64,000 nt of DNA, taken from assembly GCF_030272615.1 (NCBI RefSeq), contig NC_081411.1, positions 153,687,971 through 153,751,970 of the forward strand, read 5' to 3'. Under the pieces are notes generated by a model. It was given only the letters and a program-made list of their open reading frames with translations. It was not told the origin of the DNA and made no database searches. Each line of letters opens with the position of its first letter. Position 1 is the stretch's first letter. Position numbers and translations under genes: made by a program. This document shows positions 22,053 through 35,544 of this stretch, in pieces. This stretch comes from Cryptomeria japonica (Eukaryota > Streptophyta > Pinopsida > Cupressales > Cupressaceae).

Positions 22053-23120
22053 GAGATAAACATGAGGCCCCACACAACACAAGAAAACTAGGTTGACAAG
22101 ACAACACCAAAGAATACACAAGGACACAAGGATACATATGAGCAAACATGACTTATCACTAGGTTTCACCAGAGGCATCTACAACACCACATAGGATAGG
22201 GTACTAGGCTACAACTAGGGAAGAGTTTCATCACATGGAATCAACATGGGTGATCCTAGTGGTCTAACCCTCTCCAAACTCTAGACCCTACCACCCATTT
22301 GACTACACATGTGGAACCGAACAAACCTTCCATGGAGGCAAGGAAGTTCGATCTTCCATACATGCCTTCCCAATCTCATCTTGAGTCTAAATGAGCACTA
22401 CAATACATGAGTGGGGCACCAACAATTATTATATTAAAGTGTGTTCAACCCACCCCTTAATTCATTTAATTTAATATTATCACTTGATTAATCCAACTCT
22501 CAATGAGAGATCCTGACAACCACTTTAGGGCCCCAACACCCACTTGACAGCCACTCCCCCTAACTTGCACCTACACACCTCTAACCTAGGGTTCCATCTC
22601 AAGGTATGATAATAATAAATAGCATAGATATATCAAATTAATCATACATGAAGTCATAATCAAGAATCAGAATCATTGATCATACACAAGGCCTCTCTAG
22701 TCCTTACTAATAAGATACATCAATGAGTTTACTTTCAAATACCATAACCACAATATATTATCACATCCAACCATAGGGAAAAAAAATTAGATAGAATCAA
22801 TATCAAATCAGGTCTTACTGACACCCATACATTGATACAATAGAGGACCACCTCATGGCAAGCCTTTGAAATCCACCCGAACACTCAAACTAATGAACAA
22901 AGTCAAACAACAAGTATGGGAATCAAACTAAAATATCACCGAAAGTATCAATGATTTATTTAAGACCCTATTATTCCCTCAACAATATATTAATGATTCA
23001 TTTCAGATCTGAAAATGGATTCATAATCTATCTTGCCAAATCAATCAAAAATAACCAAATTGATCGGCTAGACTTGCACAAAGGAACACCAAATTGAATG
23101 TAATCTTGTAGGACACAATG
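22053..23120. other. Unassigned AT-rich DNA between E1 and the LINE
   Basis: No ORF or terminal repeat was recognised. The style of sequence resembles 30279-32460 on the other side of the LINE, consistent with the LINE having inserted into one continuous region. Confidence 0.4.
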
Positions 23121-23132
23121 AAAATGTATTTT
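23121..23132. repeat. Target-site duplication (left) of the LINE
   Basis: AAAATGTATTTT here recurs at 30267-30278 after the A-tail. Part of the match overlaps the A-run, so about 8 to 12 bases are informative. Confidence 0.65.
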
Positions 23133-23290
23133 TTTCTGAAGAAGAAGATGGAGCGGAGGAAGAGGAGGCTAGGGCTTCGCTCGAGGGAGTTTCAAAATTT
23201 TCAGGGTTTCCAGGGGTTTCGATCTCAGGAAGATGGTTTTTTGAATTGAAGATTTGCAGACCGGGGACCACTACAGAATTCCACGCAGTC

Positions 23291-24667
23291 ATGGCCTGGA
23301 AAGCGACATTGGCAAAACCCAAAAAAGGTTTGGGAGGATTAGGATAGGTTTTATCACTCTCACGCGAAAGGGGGGGATGAAGTTGTAGACAGAAGTCCTA
23401 AATATTTGAGAAATGGGGGACTCAGAAACCAAGGACATTGCAGAATAGAGTATGGACCGAAAACAATTTGGCAACACTGTCAAGAGAAAGAATGGCGTCT
23501 TAAAAGGAATGCTTAGAAGAAGAGAAAGTCTCTAGATAGAAATGAAAGTAGGAAAACGGAAAAAATATCTTTGATGATAGATAACAAAAGCTGGAATGAC
23601 TTGGTTTCCTTTTTCTGGGAGGGGTTTTTTTGTCAAATGCTTTGGGGATTGGCCGGCGGTGGGAAAGATGAAGAGTTGGTGCACTAAAACCTGGAAATGC
23701 AATATCGAGCTTAAAAACATTCCAAATGGTTTTTTTCTTGGTAATAATAGAGGATAATAAGGATGAGCATGAAATATTGAATAATAGACCTTTTTTCATG
23801 GGTGGAAGGGGTTTGTACATTAGGGATTGGGAGCCAAATTTCAACCCAGTGCTAGCCCTGATTGAAATGGTACCTGTCTGGCTCAGATTATATAATCTAC
23901 CCAGAGAATACTAGAATGAGGAGTTTTTTCAAGCATTGGGTAATAAACTGGGGTTCTTCATCCGAGCCGATGAGGCTATTGAGACCAAAGACTTTAGCAT
24001 GTATGCATGAATATGTATTGGATGGAAACCCCACTACCCACTTCTTGAACAAGTGGATATCATTACAAACGTAGGACAGTGGCTTCAAAAAATAGAGATG
24101 GAGTCTAACGAAATCTGTCAGCTTTGTAAAAAAGAAGGACATTTGGAGGAGACATGCCTTATAGGCCCAAAAGGGAAAGCGGTGGAGACAACGATAGAAG
24201 ATGAGGTGAACTTTTTTGCAAGTAAGGTCAACACAAGCAAGGGAATGAGACCCTTTGAGGATGAGATCCAAGCCAATTAGAACCCTGTATTGTAGGGGGA
24301 GGTTTTGAAGGCTCCCATCATCACCACCCTGGAAGCAGAAGAGAATGTTACAAAAGATGATATACTCAACAAGCATAGGGAGGCTGCAGGATGGGTGGAA
24401 GAGGCCATTACAAGAGTTGAGAAAGTAGTGAATATTCTGGATGAGGTTAATGCCAGGGCCGCCTCTCCTACGGATGCAGGTACCAATGTGGAGCCGAATC
24501 AGCCTTTGGAGAAGGAAATGGGCTCGAGGTTGGATTGTGAGGAAGTCAAAGATAACAGAGAGCTAAAGGGAGCCGAGGAGGATGATGATTGGGGCTGGAT
24601 GGACAAGGAGGACATTGTGGAAATAAGAACCATAGAGCAATCAGAACCGACTTGTACTAAGATATGA
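23291..24667 (+). pseudogene. LINE ORF1: DUF4283-like domain and CCHC knuckle
   Basis: A likely start is ATG 23291 (MAWKATLAKPKKGLGG). The reading has many stops to about 23725, then is clear: RPFFMGGRGLYIRDWEPNF, VWLRLYNLPREY (stop) and a frame-shifted continuation to ALGNKLGFF and SMYARICIGW, features of the DUF4283 domain of plant LINE ORF1 proteins. The knuckle CQLCKKEGHLEETC at about 24118-24159 follows. The C-terminal part (24305-24667) is acidic and open. ORF1 proteins bind the LINE RNA. Confidence 0.75.
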
Positions 24668-24786
24668 ATCAGAGAAAAGAGATTGAGGGGCAGAAATTCA
24701 AACCAATTCAAAATTGCTATGGCTGGTAGTGCGAAAGGACAAAGTAAATTGATAGTAGGGAAGGGAGTCACCCTTCCTGAAGGACA

Positions 24787-27700
24787 ATGAAAATCATATC
24801 CTAGAATGTCAGGGGCTGTAATGCCCTTGATAAATGTCGATTGATCAAGCGAGGGTTGGATCAATTAAGGCCAGACGTTGTTTTTCTTCAAGAAACAAAG
24901 ATGGACAATGGGGAAGAGAAGTCTCTTTTGGGGTCTTTGTGGATTCAGAAGGAACCTTGGGAGGACTAGGTATCCTCTGGAATGCAAATATTCATAAGGT
25001 GGAGGAAGGTTTGGCCTCCAATATGTGGTAGGTATGTAAGTTACACTCTTACCCTCTAAATGTTGACTTCACAATAATCAATGTCTATGGACCGTGTAAA
25101 TCTGGGTTGCAAAAAGGTTTTTGGAGATCCTTGTCCTCCCTCATTCAGGATTTGGAGGGGGGTCTCTTGATCATCGGGGGGGACTTCAATGCTATTTTGG
25201 AACTAAGTGAGAAATTGGGGGGCAAGGGTGAAATTCCCGCGAACCTTGCACACTTTCAAAATTTTGTGATAGAAAATGGCCTCAGGGAAATCAAGTCCAA
25301 GGAAGGCCAGTTTACATGGTCAAATTGAAGGATCTCTAGACAACATTTTGCAAAGAAGCTGGATAGGTTCTTCTTAGGTGGGCCCTAGGCGGAAACTAAT
25401 CTTCTTTTTGCCTTAAATATCCATCCAATGGCTGCTTCTGACCACTTAACCGTTGAGCTATCTATAACCTTCGAAGGTCCCCCCATCAGATGCCCCTTTA
25501 AATTTGAAAAAATATGGTTGAGGGATCAAAGTTTGAGGGATTTAATCAATGGATGGTGGTCAGGGGCTCTAGAGGTGAGTGGAACTAAGACATTTGTTTT
25601 TGTTAAGAAGTTGCAGTTCATCAAGTAGCAAATTAAAGAGTGGAACTGAGTGAAGTTTGGCAATATTTTTGCTAACAAAAGGGATCTGGAGGACAGATTA
25701 GCAAGCTTGCAAGAAGACATCATTCAAATGGGGATAACATCAGAGAAATTTTTGCAGGAACGAGAACTCAAAGGACAATATAGCGAAGTGCTAGCTCGAG
25801 AGGAGGTTTTTTGGAGGCAAAAATCGAAGAGTGTTGGCTTAAGGAAGGAGATAGAAATACAAAATTCTTTCACAATTCGGTTAAGGCGAAAAGATCTAGG
25901 AACAAAATCACGACCATCCTCAATAGAGAGAATGTAGTATTAGACAAAGTGGATGATATCAATAAAGAGGCGATGGAGTTCTTTCTAACTTTATTATCTA
26001 AGGATAATGATCCCGAGTTGGAGCAGCAGCAAGAAGGTCTGAATGTTATCCCGGAGTTGATAATAGATGCACAAAATTAGACACTGATGAAACCAATTCA
26101 ATTTGAGGAGGTGAGAAAGGTAGTTTTCAGTATGGAATGGGATAAAGCGCCAGGGCCGGATGGTTTCCTAGCCTTTTTCTATCAAACTTTCTGGGAGGTT
26201 GTGGGTTTTGAGGTTTGGGAAGTAATGGAGGAATCTCAGAATAGGGCGAGTGTGGCAAAGGAGTTTAACTACACACTCATTGCCCTTATTCCTAAGGTAG
26301 AGCACCCTACCAGTTTCAGTGAATTTCGACCAATTTCTTTATGTAACACCATCTATAAAGTCATTTCTAAAGTGATGGCAAATAGATTAAAACCTTTATT
26401 AAGTTTGATTATCTTAGAAGAACAGAGTGGCTTTGTTCTGGGCAAATCGATTATGGAAGGGATAATCATTTTGCATGAGGTAATTCACACAGTCCACCAA
26501 GTGAAGGTGGATCGAATGATGATTAAATTAGATATTAGAAAAGCTTATGACATGGTGGATAGGGAATTTCTTATCCAGGTATTGCAGAGGTTCAGCTTCT
26601 CCAAAGAATGGATTAGTTGGATAAGGGCTTGCATAGGGGGGTGTGGACTTCTATTTTGGTCAATGGTAGCCCTCAAGGATTCTTTCAAACCTCACGAGGA
26701 CTTAGGCAAGGGGATCCATTATTGCCCTTCCTATTCATTATTCTAGCAGAAGTATTGGGAAGATTAATTCGATCACAGCAATGGCGAGGGAGATGGAAAG
26801 GCATCAAAATTGTGGAAGGGATGTACCCAGTGACTCATCAGCAATTTGCGGATGATACTCTACTTTGTGGACAGTCCTTACTTCAAGAGGCCTAAGTGAT
26901 GAGAAAGACACTAGATATTTTCTGCAGAGCAAGTGGACAACAAGTTAATTGGTCCAAATCAGAAGCTATATTCTTTAATACAGAAATAGGCAGATAGCAA
27001 GCAATCTCAAACATCTTAGGGGTTAGTATGGGGACCCTTCCGGGAAAATTTTTGGGCACCCCCCTGTTTGGTGGTAGGAACAATCCGAGCCTGGGAACAA
27101 TCTCATTGACGCTTGTGCAAACCGATTAGAAGGTTGGAAGAGCAAATGGCTTTCGCTATCTGGGCGGATCTTGCTGCTTAAAGCGGTTCTTTCTACTCTT
27201 CCCATTTTCTCCATGACAGCCCTCAAGATTCCAGAGAAAGTGATTAATTTTATTAACAAGGGAATGAGAAAATTTATGTGGAATGGCAAAGAGGCAAATG
27301 ACAAAATTCCTTTAGTAGCTTGGGACAAAGTCTGTCAAGACAAACGGGCAGGGGGAGTAGGACTGAGAAACTGGAAACTGTTAAATGAAGCTATTGGGGC
27401 AAAAGTGCTTTGGCAGATCTATGCTAAGCCAAACCAGAAATGGGTTCAAATCCTAAAGCATAAATATCTAGACCAGATGAGCAGGGAACAAATTTTCACA
27501 AGTTCAGTTTTACCAAAAGGCTCAGCCATCTAGAATTTTATTTCCTCATGCAGACATATTATCACTGAACATCTCACATGGGAAATAGGTAATGGGTTAA
27601 AGGCCAATTTCTGGACAGATTCATGGGAAGGGAGACCGGCTCTTTCAAATAGGCAAGATATTGAGAACATTAGATAGGTGACCAACTATCAATGGGGAGA

Positions 27701-28999
27701 GAAGGTAGGAGATTTTCTCTTGAAGAAGAGATTGCAAGGGGTGGATGTGTGTGAATGGAAAGAGGTAGAAAATCTCCCTATACCAGCAAATCAGAAGGAG
27801 ATTCTAAAGAGAATCTTGCAGGAGTACACCCCCATGCTATCTGCAAAGGAGGACACTATGAGATGGTGTGGCTCAAAATCGGGACAGTACTCGGTAAAGA
27901 TTGGATACAATATCCTTGTCAAAATGGAGGAAAAAAGGAGTGGCCTCTAAAGCTGATGTGGAGTTCCCCAGTTCTTCCAAAAGCAGGAGTCTTTACCTGA
28001 CTTGCTCTAAAAAAGCGCATCCTAACAGGTGAAAGATTGAGCAAGTTAGGGTTCTTGGGCCCTTTTAGATGTGTAATGTGTAAGAAGGCAGAGGAATCCC
28101 TGGACCACTTGCTCTTACAATGTGAGGAAGCACAAATGGTATGGAATTTCCTGTTAGGGAAGTTAGGCTGGCAAACTCCCCTTCCTAATTCAGTCTTTGA
28201 ACTTCTCTCTAGCTAGAATATACCGAGTCGTAGATCAGTCTTCTCCAGTGTCTAGTTAGTGGCATCGTCCCTTGTAGTATGGGAGATTTGGAAGGAAAGG
28301 AACATAAGGATATTCCAAGAGAAAGAGGAATCAACGGCGAGTTTGTTATCAAGGGTTGAAAGAGCAATCTCAGAATCAGTGTCAGTAGCAACTAGAAATC
28401 ATAACTTAACAAAATATCCCTATTCTAGTGAAGACAATTTTATCCAAGCAAACTGGCCGCTTGTGAACTGCCAAACTGTTAATGTGTCCTGGAGGGTTAG
28501 TCCCCTTTCGGAACCAACAAAAGATGAGATTAAATGGGAACCGCCAACAAAGGAGTGGATTAAAATTAATTTTGATGGGGCCTCTAGCAGGAATCCGGGT
28601 ATCTCAGGAGTGGGAGTAGTTGCAAGAGATGATAAAGGGGTTATCCTATTCAAGGGGGCTCAATGACTACAGAATGGGACAAATAACAAAGCGGAAGCAC
28701 AGGCGGCACTAATGGCTACGGAATTGGCCATAAACATGAAAGTGTCAAAATTACATTTGGAAGGGGATTCCCAAGTGGTTATCAATGCAATAGCGAAAGG
28801 TAACACCCCTTCATGGAAACTATCTCATTGGGTGGAGATAATACGCGAAAAACTCACCTCTTTTGAGGCTTTTTGGGTCTCCCATGTCAGGAGAAGTGCT
28901 AACACAGTGGCGGACCTCCTCTCAAATGTTGGATGTGATATGACATGCCAAGTGGCCAAGTGGTGGAAGGGTAATGGTAGTGTATGGAAGTGGTATTAA
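24787..28999 (+). pseudogene. LINE ORF2: endonuclease, reverse transcriptase, RNase H
   Basis: From ATG 24787 (MKIIS, stop, NVRGCN) the apurinic-type endonuclease has VVFLQETK, GGDFNAIL and SDHLTVE. The reverse transcriptase follows: KAPGPDGF, ALIPKV, FRPISLCN, KLDIRKAYDMV, a frameshift near 26630, GLRQGDPL and the active-site FADDTLL at about 26847. A zf-RVT region at about 27950-28150 has CVMCKKAEESLDHLL. RNase H at about 28555-28950 has KINFDGASSRNPG, NNKAEAQAAL, LEGDSQVV and VADLLSN. All domains are present but cut by several stops and at least three frameshifts. The protein would nick target DNA and prime reverse transcription there. Confidence 0.88.
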
Positions 29000-29321
29000 T
29001 GTAGTTCGTGAAGCTCCTAACTAGTAAGCACGCTAGACAGCTCACAAGGACGAGTAATCACTATCACTGGCATTATAATTAATGTGGTAGTTCAAAAGCA
29101 CAAAGTCTTGGTTCAAGACAATGGCGGTGGGCAAGAAATCTGTCGTGAAATCTCTTTCCATTTATTTCACAGATCATGCATTTATACCCCGCCGCAAACG
29201 ATGGCGAATGTATAACTAATTTGAAATTTGTGCAATGTATTCGCCAAAAACCGAATTAATGAAGGTTGTTAGTGTCTTTGCAGTTTAGTTTTTCTGGTTT
29301 AACAGGTTGCGAGCAGGTTCA

Positions 29322-30017
29322 ATGGAGGCTAATTTCACACTCTGAACAAAGAAGAAATTGGTCCCTTTCTTGGGAATGGTTTCGGACAAGCATTTGCAAG
29401 GTCTTTTTAAATACAAGGAAAATGAGTTGTGGAGTGTTGCTCAGTTAATGTTGGGGGAGGAATTGGTGCATATCCATTTCCAGTATAGAACAAATATGGA
29501 GGTCTACTCTTTGATAATGGCCTGGGTGTGTGAATTCAAGCTCGAAGTGGAGAAAGTCAAGCTAACAATGAAAAAGCTTATTGATGGGGATTAGTTAATT
29601 AATCTTGATTCCATCCTAGAATGGGTGATCCCCCAGACAGGAATTCGCATCCAGGAAGGAGAAGCAGAGGAGGAGATATTACCGTTTGTCAGGGAACCAG
29701 AGAGTCATTTAAAGGAGCAATGTAGGGAACAAGCTCACATTGGCTGGGAAGCCATGAAGCTCTGTGTCAAGTTGATACAAACAGATGAGGTTCTTAAGGC
29801 ACTTAAGGTGGTGGCGCGCATGGAGGTGGGAAGAGAGCTCTAGGACCGATTTGAGGAGGGGAGAGCAGTACAGTTCCTAGCTAGCCTGGAAGGTGACCTA
29901 GAGTTTGGGAACTTGGACTGTATTCCAAAGATGAAGTCTGAAGCAGCCAAAGGGAAAGCTTTGGCGGATATCGATGATGAGGAGAGGAAGATGCCGAACT
30001 AGAGCGACTCAGATTGA
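29322..30017 (+). pseudogene. LINE third ORF (unrecognised), downstream of RNase H
   Basis: A coherent frame from ATG 29322 to the TGA at 30015-30017 (about 231 codons) is broken only by in-frame stops at 29343, 29592, 29841 and 30000. It lies in a different frame from the RNase H. The product would be acidic and helical: ENELWSVAQLMLGEELVHIH, then a segment with KLEVEKVKLTMKKL, and a C-terminus DIDDEERKMPN...SDSD. No family is recognised. Its place between ORF2 and the A-tail is unusual for plant L1 elements, which usually have two ORFs. It might be captured host sequence or a lineage-specific ORF. Confidence 0.5.
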
Positions 30018-30278
30018 GCGGTCATGGTGCAAAAATCTATTTTTTTTGCTTTCTGCCTTTGTTGGTTTTTAAAACAAAAACTTTTATGGATTACTGTAAT
30101 ATTTCATGCATGAATGCACAGTACTATGTTACTTCTTTTTCTGTTTTAGTTGGAACTCTACATAGTAGTTTTGAATTGAATTTGGGCCGATGTTGAAATC
30201 TGTTTGGCCCTTGTAGATTGTAGCTATTTTCTTGAAAATCAATATATCCAAAATTACCGATAAAAAAAAATGTATTTT

Positions 30279-33217
30279 ATGATATTTAAAAATAAAATAT
30301 AAGGTCTGAAATCTAATTTAATACAACATAAAATCATATATATTTAATTTCCAAAATCTCCACCGAACCCACAAAACTGTGATAAATCTACAATGTCCGA
30401 TTCACCCAAAACACCACAAATTGATTTTGTTTGAATTACAAAAAAAATAACCACATATAAATAATATGACAACCATAGTAAGATAAACATAATTATGAAG
30501 CATAATAGCAAGACCCTTCATATCAAGAAATCCATACAACTATACTTGAAGATCGCTAAAAACAACACAAAGATTTCTTAAATAAACAACCATTAAAAAC
30601 TCAAGGAAAAGCATAGAATTTCAAAGAAAAACTTAACGTACATATTCAAAATTTTAAACACTTTTCAGATGTCATACAAAGACACTTAAATCACCATTTT
30701 TCCATTGCAAAAACAATAAAAATAAATAACTTTCAAGAGGGATTCAAACCCTACCTTAGATCTTGCGAAGACAAAGAGAAATGGAAGCGTGAATCCTCTC
30801 ACAAGAACATAAGAGAATCTCCAACCATCAAGAAAGTAAAATTTCCACAACAAAACTCCAACCCAATCTTCAAATCAGCAAAGCAACAATCTCCAAAAAT
30901 TTATCTCCAAGTTTTCACAAGAATTAGGGAAAATGCCTTCCAAAACCCTCCCAGATTCTCACATCAAAATCCCAAATCATTCTCCATAAAGTTGCAGCAT
31001 ATTTTTCTAGAAATAACCACTCTCTCCTCTCTAAAAACCAAAATAAAAAAAAAACCATAAAATTTCCCTCAGAAAAACATATATGGGAATTCACAACCAA
31101 CCCCAAAATTAAACATAATAAAATAACTCATAAACAAATATTAACTCACAAAATGAGCAACCAACTCCCATCAACCAAATAAAACATGAATTATCATTAA
31201 CCAAACATAAATCGTTCTCCATTCCAATATATTTTCACCACTAAAAAATATTTATTATTATTCCATCATGACATTAGTCTCACACAATAATAGGCTCATA
31301 AAAGACAAATATTATAATACTAATATAAGAAAATTTATATCATATAATAATATAATATTGATATCAATAATAACATTTATAACAATAATAACAATCATAA
31401 ATATAAAACAACACATGAATGAACAAGGACATAGCTAAGACATAAACATAATATGCCACAAGACCAAAGCAAACTAACTCAAGGATGCAGATGTTGCCTT
31501 AATGGAAATCCGAACAAGTGACTCAAGACAAAGGCTACTGTCCTAATTTGGGACAACTAGCTAAAGCTAAGTCAACTTGGGTCTTTATGCTATCTCTATT
31601 ACCACCATCACGGATTGTTAGGCATGCTTAGACCTATGAAGCCAGGTGGAGTTTATGCCTAGTACCTGCATCAAAACAAAGCACAAAAAACTTGTGCCAC
31701 ATATACATCCATATATACATCTAACAAATAGAATTAGTAACTATAAACATTCCTTATCTAAAATTATTTGAACATACACTAGTACATCATAAACACAATA
31801 CATCATCTAACATATAACCATCAAGAACTATAAAAATGAAACCCTAATATCATCATAAAGAATCATAACATGTAACACCATAAACATAAGAACATCAAGT
31901 AACCCTAAGCATTAAATCCTAATATTGCCAATAGATCCTTGAAAATATAAATCATCACCCCATAGACATATCCTAGAACATATATTCATTAAACGTAAAC
32001 ATTATCAGGAAAATAGACATAGAGGTCATTACCCTAGATCATAATTCATTTCCCAAAGGAGATCATATAAGAAACATGGTTAGAGATATACACTTGTCAA
32101 TAATAAATTCCATTAATAACAAAGTAACATTAAATAACCACTTCCTAATTAGTACAATCAAGACATTTTCAAATTAAAACTAGGCATATCCATATGCATG
32201 AAAACAACCATAATATTAAATTCATTGGAAGGGGATTCTAACATCACATGAATTCTCATCTATTAAGATGATGTGATGGCATCCCTTTCCATCTATCATC
32301 CATAAAACATAATCATGCTACCTTCATGAGCTAACTATATTAGTGGAAACATTATTATCACAATGACCCCTAGATCTAACAACATTTCCATCCACATTGA
32401 TTATTACTATATTACTACATTGTCTACATTAAAGTGTAGGCTTATAATCATGATATCTGTTGTGCGAGGGTTATGTTGGGACCTCCAAAATTTGGCTAAA
32501 TTTTGAGGGCCCATGTAAAAAAATTCTTATGATACTCAAAATACCCCTACAGAATCAATCCAAGTAGCCCAACTTGAGGGCTTATATTTTGGCACCCATT
32601 GAGTATCATGAAAAATCACTTTGGGTAAGAGTTGAGCACTTATCAGAGATGGAATGTGACCATTTGCAGCTTCCTTGGGCCATTTTTGATGAGTTTTTGA
32701 AGTCTTGGTTTCAAGGTCCAGAAGTTGGTTTGTTGTTTGCACATTTTGCACCTTTTTTAGTAAGCCATCTTTGAGATGTTGTATCTTTGTGACAATTGAA
32801 TATCAAGCCCAACTAATATTTTTTAGTGATTCTTTACATCTGGATGAAGCCCCATGTTAGTTGATATAGCCCCATAAATCCATTTGTTAAGTTTTCCAGT
32901 TTAATTATGTTTGCAAATTGTCCAGATTTGCGAACTGGGCTGTGTAAATCTACACAAAGTGGCCCCACATTTGAAATTTTATCTCGCAATCTATTAATTT
33001 GCATAAAAAAGTGAAAGTTCCCCATGATTCCCTATATGATTATCTACCACTTGGCTAGTTTATAGCCCTTGAGCTCCTCATCTAATATTTTTTGAAGCCC
33101 ATTCCAAATGGACTTTTTCAAGGTTTAACAATCAACTTTTTCTAGAATTCTTAGAGAGTGCAAGTTTGGAAGCTAATATTTTGCACATGTGGTCAAATCA
33201 AGTCAAACCCTATTGTG
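30279..33217. other. AT-rich DNA, no genes seen
   Basis: Long AT-rich stretch without a supported coding region or terminus. A change in style near 32461, toward a less AT-rich sequence containing GGGACCTCC and GAGGGCCC, may mark an older repeat that I could not delimit. Confidence 0.4.
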
Positions 33218-33788
33218 TGTTAGGAATTGCATGCAGAAAATATCAATTATATGCAAATAATGATTAATAGAGGAATAAAAAACATAAAAATAATAATAGT
33301 GTGGAGACAATTTTTAACGTGTTTCACTTAAACTCGAGCTACATCCACCAAACAAAGAGTCCAATATTATTATCCAACAAATTGAACAAATTACAACCAA
33401 CAATCTCTTACAACTCAATACCACTACAAATGCTATAAAAAATTCTCTATACCAAAAACCCTAACCCTTTGCCATTTTATCAAGACTTATGTCGGTTACA
33501 AAAATAGGGTTAGAATATGCCAACCAATAGAAAAATAACTCCCGACGCCTTTATAAAATAATAAGTCATTTGGGGGCCCACGGGGTGTTGCCCCTCAACC
33601 CTGCCCTGTACCACGATAGGGAGTGCACTAGGACGATTGTCCCTAGACCTTGCAAGGGGTGTTGCCGCTTAACCCCACCTTGGAGGCACTAACCCCCAAA
33701 ACCCCATTAAATAATTTAGGGGGAAACTACACCGATAGAAGTGGGGAAAATTTAACCTTTGAATCTAATTAAGCTCCATATAACAACA
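33218..33788 (-). repeat. Solo LTR with TTGTG target duplication
   Basis: 571 bases, TGTTAGGAATTG to TATAACAACA, flanked by TTGTG at 33213-33217 and 33789-33793. No internal region is present, so this is a recombination product of a full element. The antisense of AACGTG.TTCAC at about 33317 resembles the U5 block of plant copia LTRs, suggesting a minus orientation. Its sequence is unrelated to LTRs A-F. Confidence 0.8.
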
Positions 33789-34338
33789 TTGTGCACTTGC
33801 TCATGGTATCCAGATGTATCAATTTGCCAAGTGGCAGGTTTTGAAATGAATATTTGATATTTTTTAATTCAAGGATTGTATGTGTCTCAGTGTGACTTGA
33901 AAGGTGTAGTTTTACAAAACAATTGAGTAAGCAACTTCAAGGGTTAAAATATTTTGCCTCAGGTATCATCATGAGCTATGGTTTGGCATTCCAGATTCCT
34001 CATATAACATTCTTCAAGTGTGCCAGCTCACAGGGCCTAAGGACATTATTTGGTAAGTTTTTGAGGACAATTTCGGGAGCTACTCAGGTGGTTTTGGTTA
34101 CGAATCCAAAGTGTGAAACGACAAACTCAAATGACAACTTGTTCAAATTTTCAAATCTAGGATTTATCCAATTGGTGTTTAAGAGTATCTTCATGGGTCA
34201 ATTGCCTGGAAATGAATTTTTTTTAGTCAGGCCCACCAGGGACTTGACTACAATTGTGACCCAATGACATAAATCAATGCTTGTTGAAGGAGTAATGCAT
34301 ATTTAAATCATTATTGATTTAAATGATAGCGTGACTAG
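33789..34338. other. Intergenic spacer before E2
   Basis: An open frame at 33923-34267 has no recognisable similarity and no supporting features. Nothing else is seen. Confidence 0.35.
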
Positions 34339-35476
34339 TGTTGGCAAGAGACACCGTTCCAGTAGAGATAAGTGCTTAAGGATTTTTTAGGGGTTGTCAT
34401 TGATGGCAACTCGGATCAAAAGGTTCATTCAAAATATGCAGAATCATTCCCCCGGAAGCTCGAAGTCTACTTTTCTTAAGTCTAAAAGGTGGAACATAAT
34501 GTTCGGTAGAATATGAGTACATTGAGTAGAACTCAATTATGGGTACACATTTTTGTTTGCAGTGGAAAAGGTAGTTGATTGGTTGTTTGGATTAGCTCAG
34601 TCCACAATCCTAGCCTTCGGTATGGATTCTCATGCGAGATTGATGATCAAGTATCCGATATTTCAGGAAGAACATGGTTACTTGTGTAATTAGTGGTGTA
34701 GCCTGTTATGTGGAATCTTTAGGATGATTTTGTTGATTGGTTCCATTTTCAAGGTGATTAAGCCAACATATTTAATCAATTTGTTTTGGTCTGCATTTGT
34801 ATTTGTAATTGGATTGAGTCAACTTCTTGTTACACATTTCATGTTTTGTAAAGTTTTTTGGAGCCGACATGTTGGTGACTTAAATCAAGTGATGTGGATA
34901 TATAGGACTGATCTATAGGAGAATTTTGGTGATCCATGTTAGTGTGCAAAGATTGTATGACCGTTTGAGTGCAGTTTCACATGCACTATCTTTGGATTTA
35001 TGCTTCGGTGTATGACAGAGCAATGTGCCAAAACAGTGAAAGAAGACACTTTGTACTTAAACGGAACTGCACTTTGGCATTTGTAGATGCTATTCATTAG
35101 TTTAGACATTCAAGCTGTCAATTGTAATCATTTTTAGGATAGTGAGTCCTCTGGGGGTTGTAGCCCTCTTTTGTATTTGAGGAGTGAGCTCTAGGCAATG
35201 TGCTTGAATGTATGTGCATTCCTATTGTAATATTATTATACTCCTGATCACAATATTATAATATTGTGGGTCTCAATCCCACTGTGGTTTTTCCCTTTCC
35301 AAGTTTCCACGTAAAACTTTTGGTGTTATGGTTTTATGCTTGTGTGTATTGAGTTTCTGCACTTTACTTTTATTCATTTTGCATTTGGTGGTTTAAGAAT
35401 CACTTTAAGAAAGTTATAAATTACAAAACATTGATTCACCCCCACCACCCCCTCTTAGTGTTCATTGATTCCAACA
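34339..35476 (+). repeat. 5' LTR of element E2
   Basis: 1138 bases, TGTTGGCAAGAG to TGATTCCAACA, homologous along its length to 1015-2190. It contains the U3 segment TTGTCATTGATGGCAA at 34394-34409 and the CCCACTGTGG block at about 35278. A primer-binding site follows, so it is the 5' LTR of E2 and not the 3' LTR of E1. Confidence 0.88.
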
Positions 35477-35477
35477 A

Positions 35478-35490
35478 TTGGTATTAGAGC
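35478..35490 (+). promoter_or_regulatory. Primer-binding site of E2
   Basis: TTGGTATTAGAGC lies one base after the LTR, identical to that of E1. Confidence 0.8.
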
Positions 35491-35544
35491 CTAGTTCCTC
35501 GAAGGAAGCCTAATAGCTTGAGGAAGATCCAGGAAAGTGAATCA

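Larger units (their letters stand above)
23133..30270 (+). mobile_element. LINE (L1-type non-LTR retrotransposon), nearly full length, decayed
   Basis: In order it has ORF1 (DUF4283-like domain and CCHC knuckle), ORF2 (endonuclease, reverse transcriptase, zf-RVT, RNase H), a third coherent frame, a 3' untranslated stretch and an A-tail at 30262-30270. Matching flanks (AAAATGTATTTT) place both ends. Many stops and frameshifts show it is inactive. Confidence 0.88.

Noticed and set aside
33923-34267. Open frame of 114 codons
   Set aside because: No recognisable motif, start context or neighbour to support a gene; it is in AT-moderate spacer between repeats.
34339-35476. The possibility that this LTR is the missing 3' LTR of E1
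   Set aside because: It is followed by a primer-binding site and ORF1, and no polypurine tract precedes it, so it is the 5' LTR of E2.
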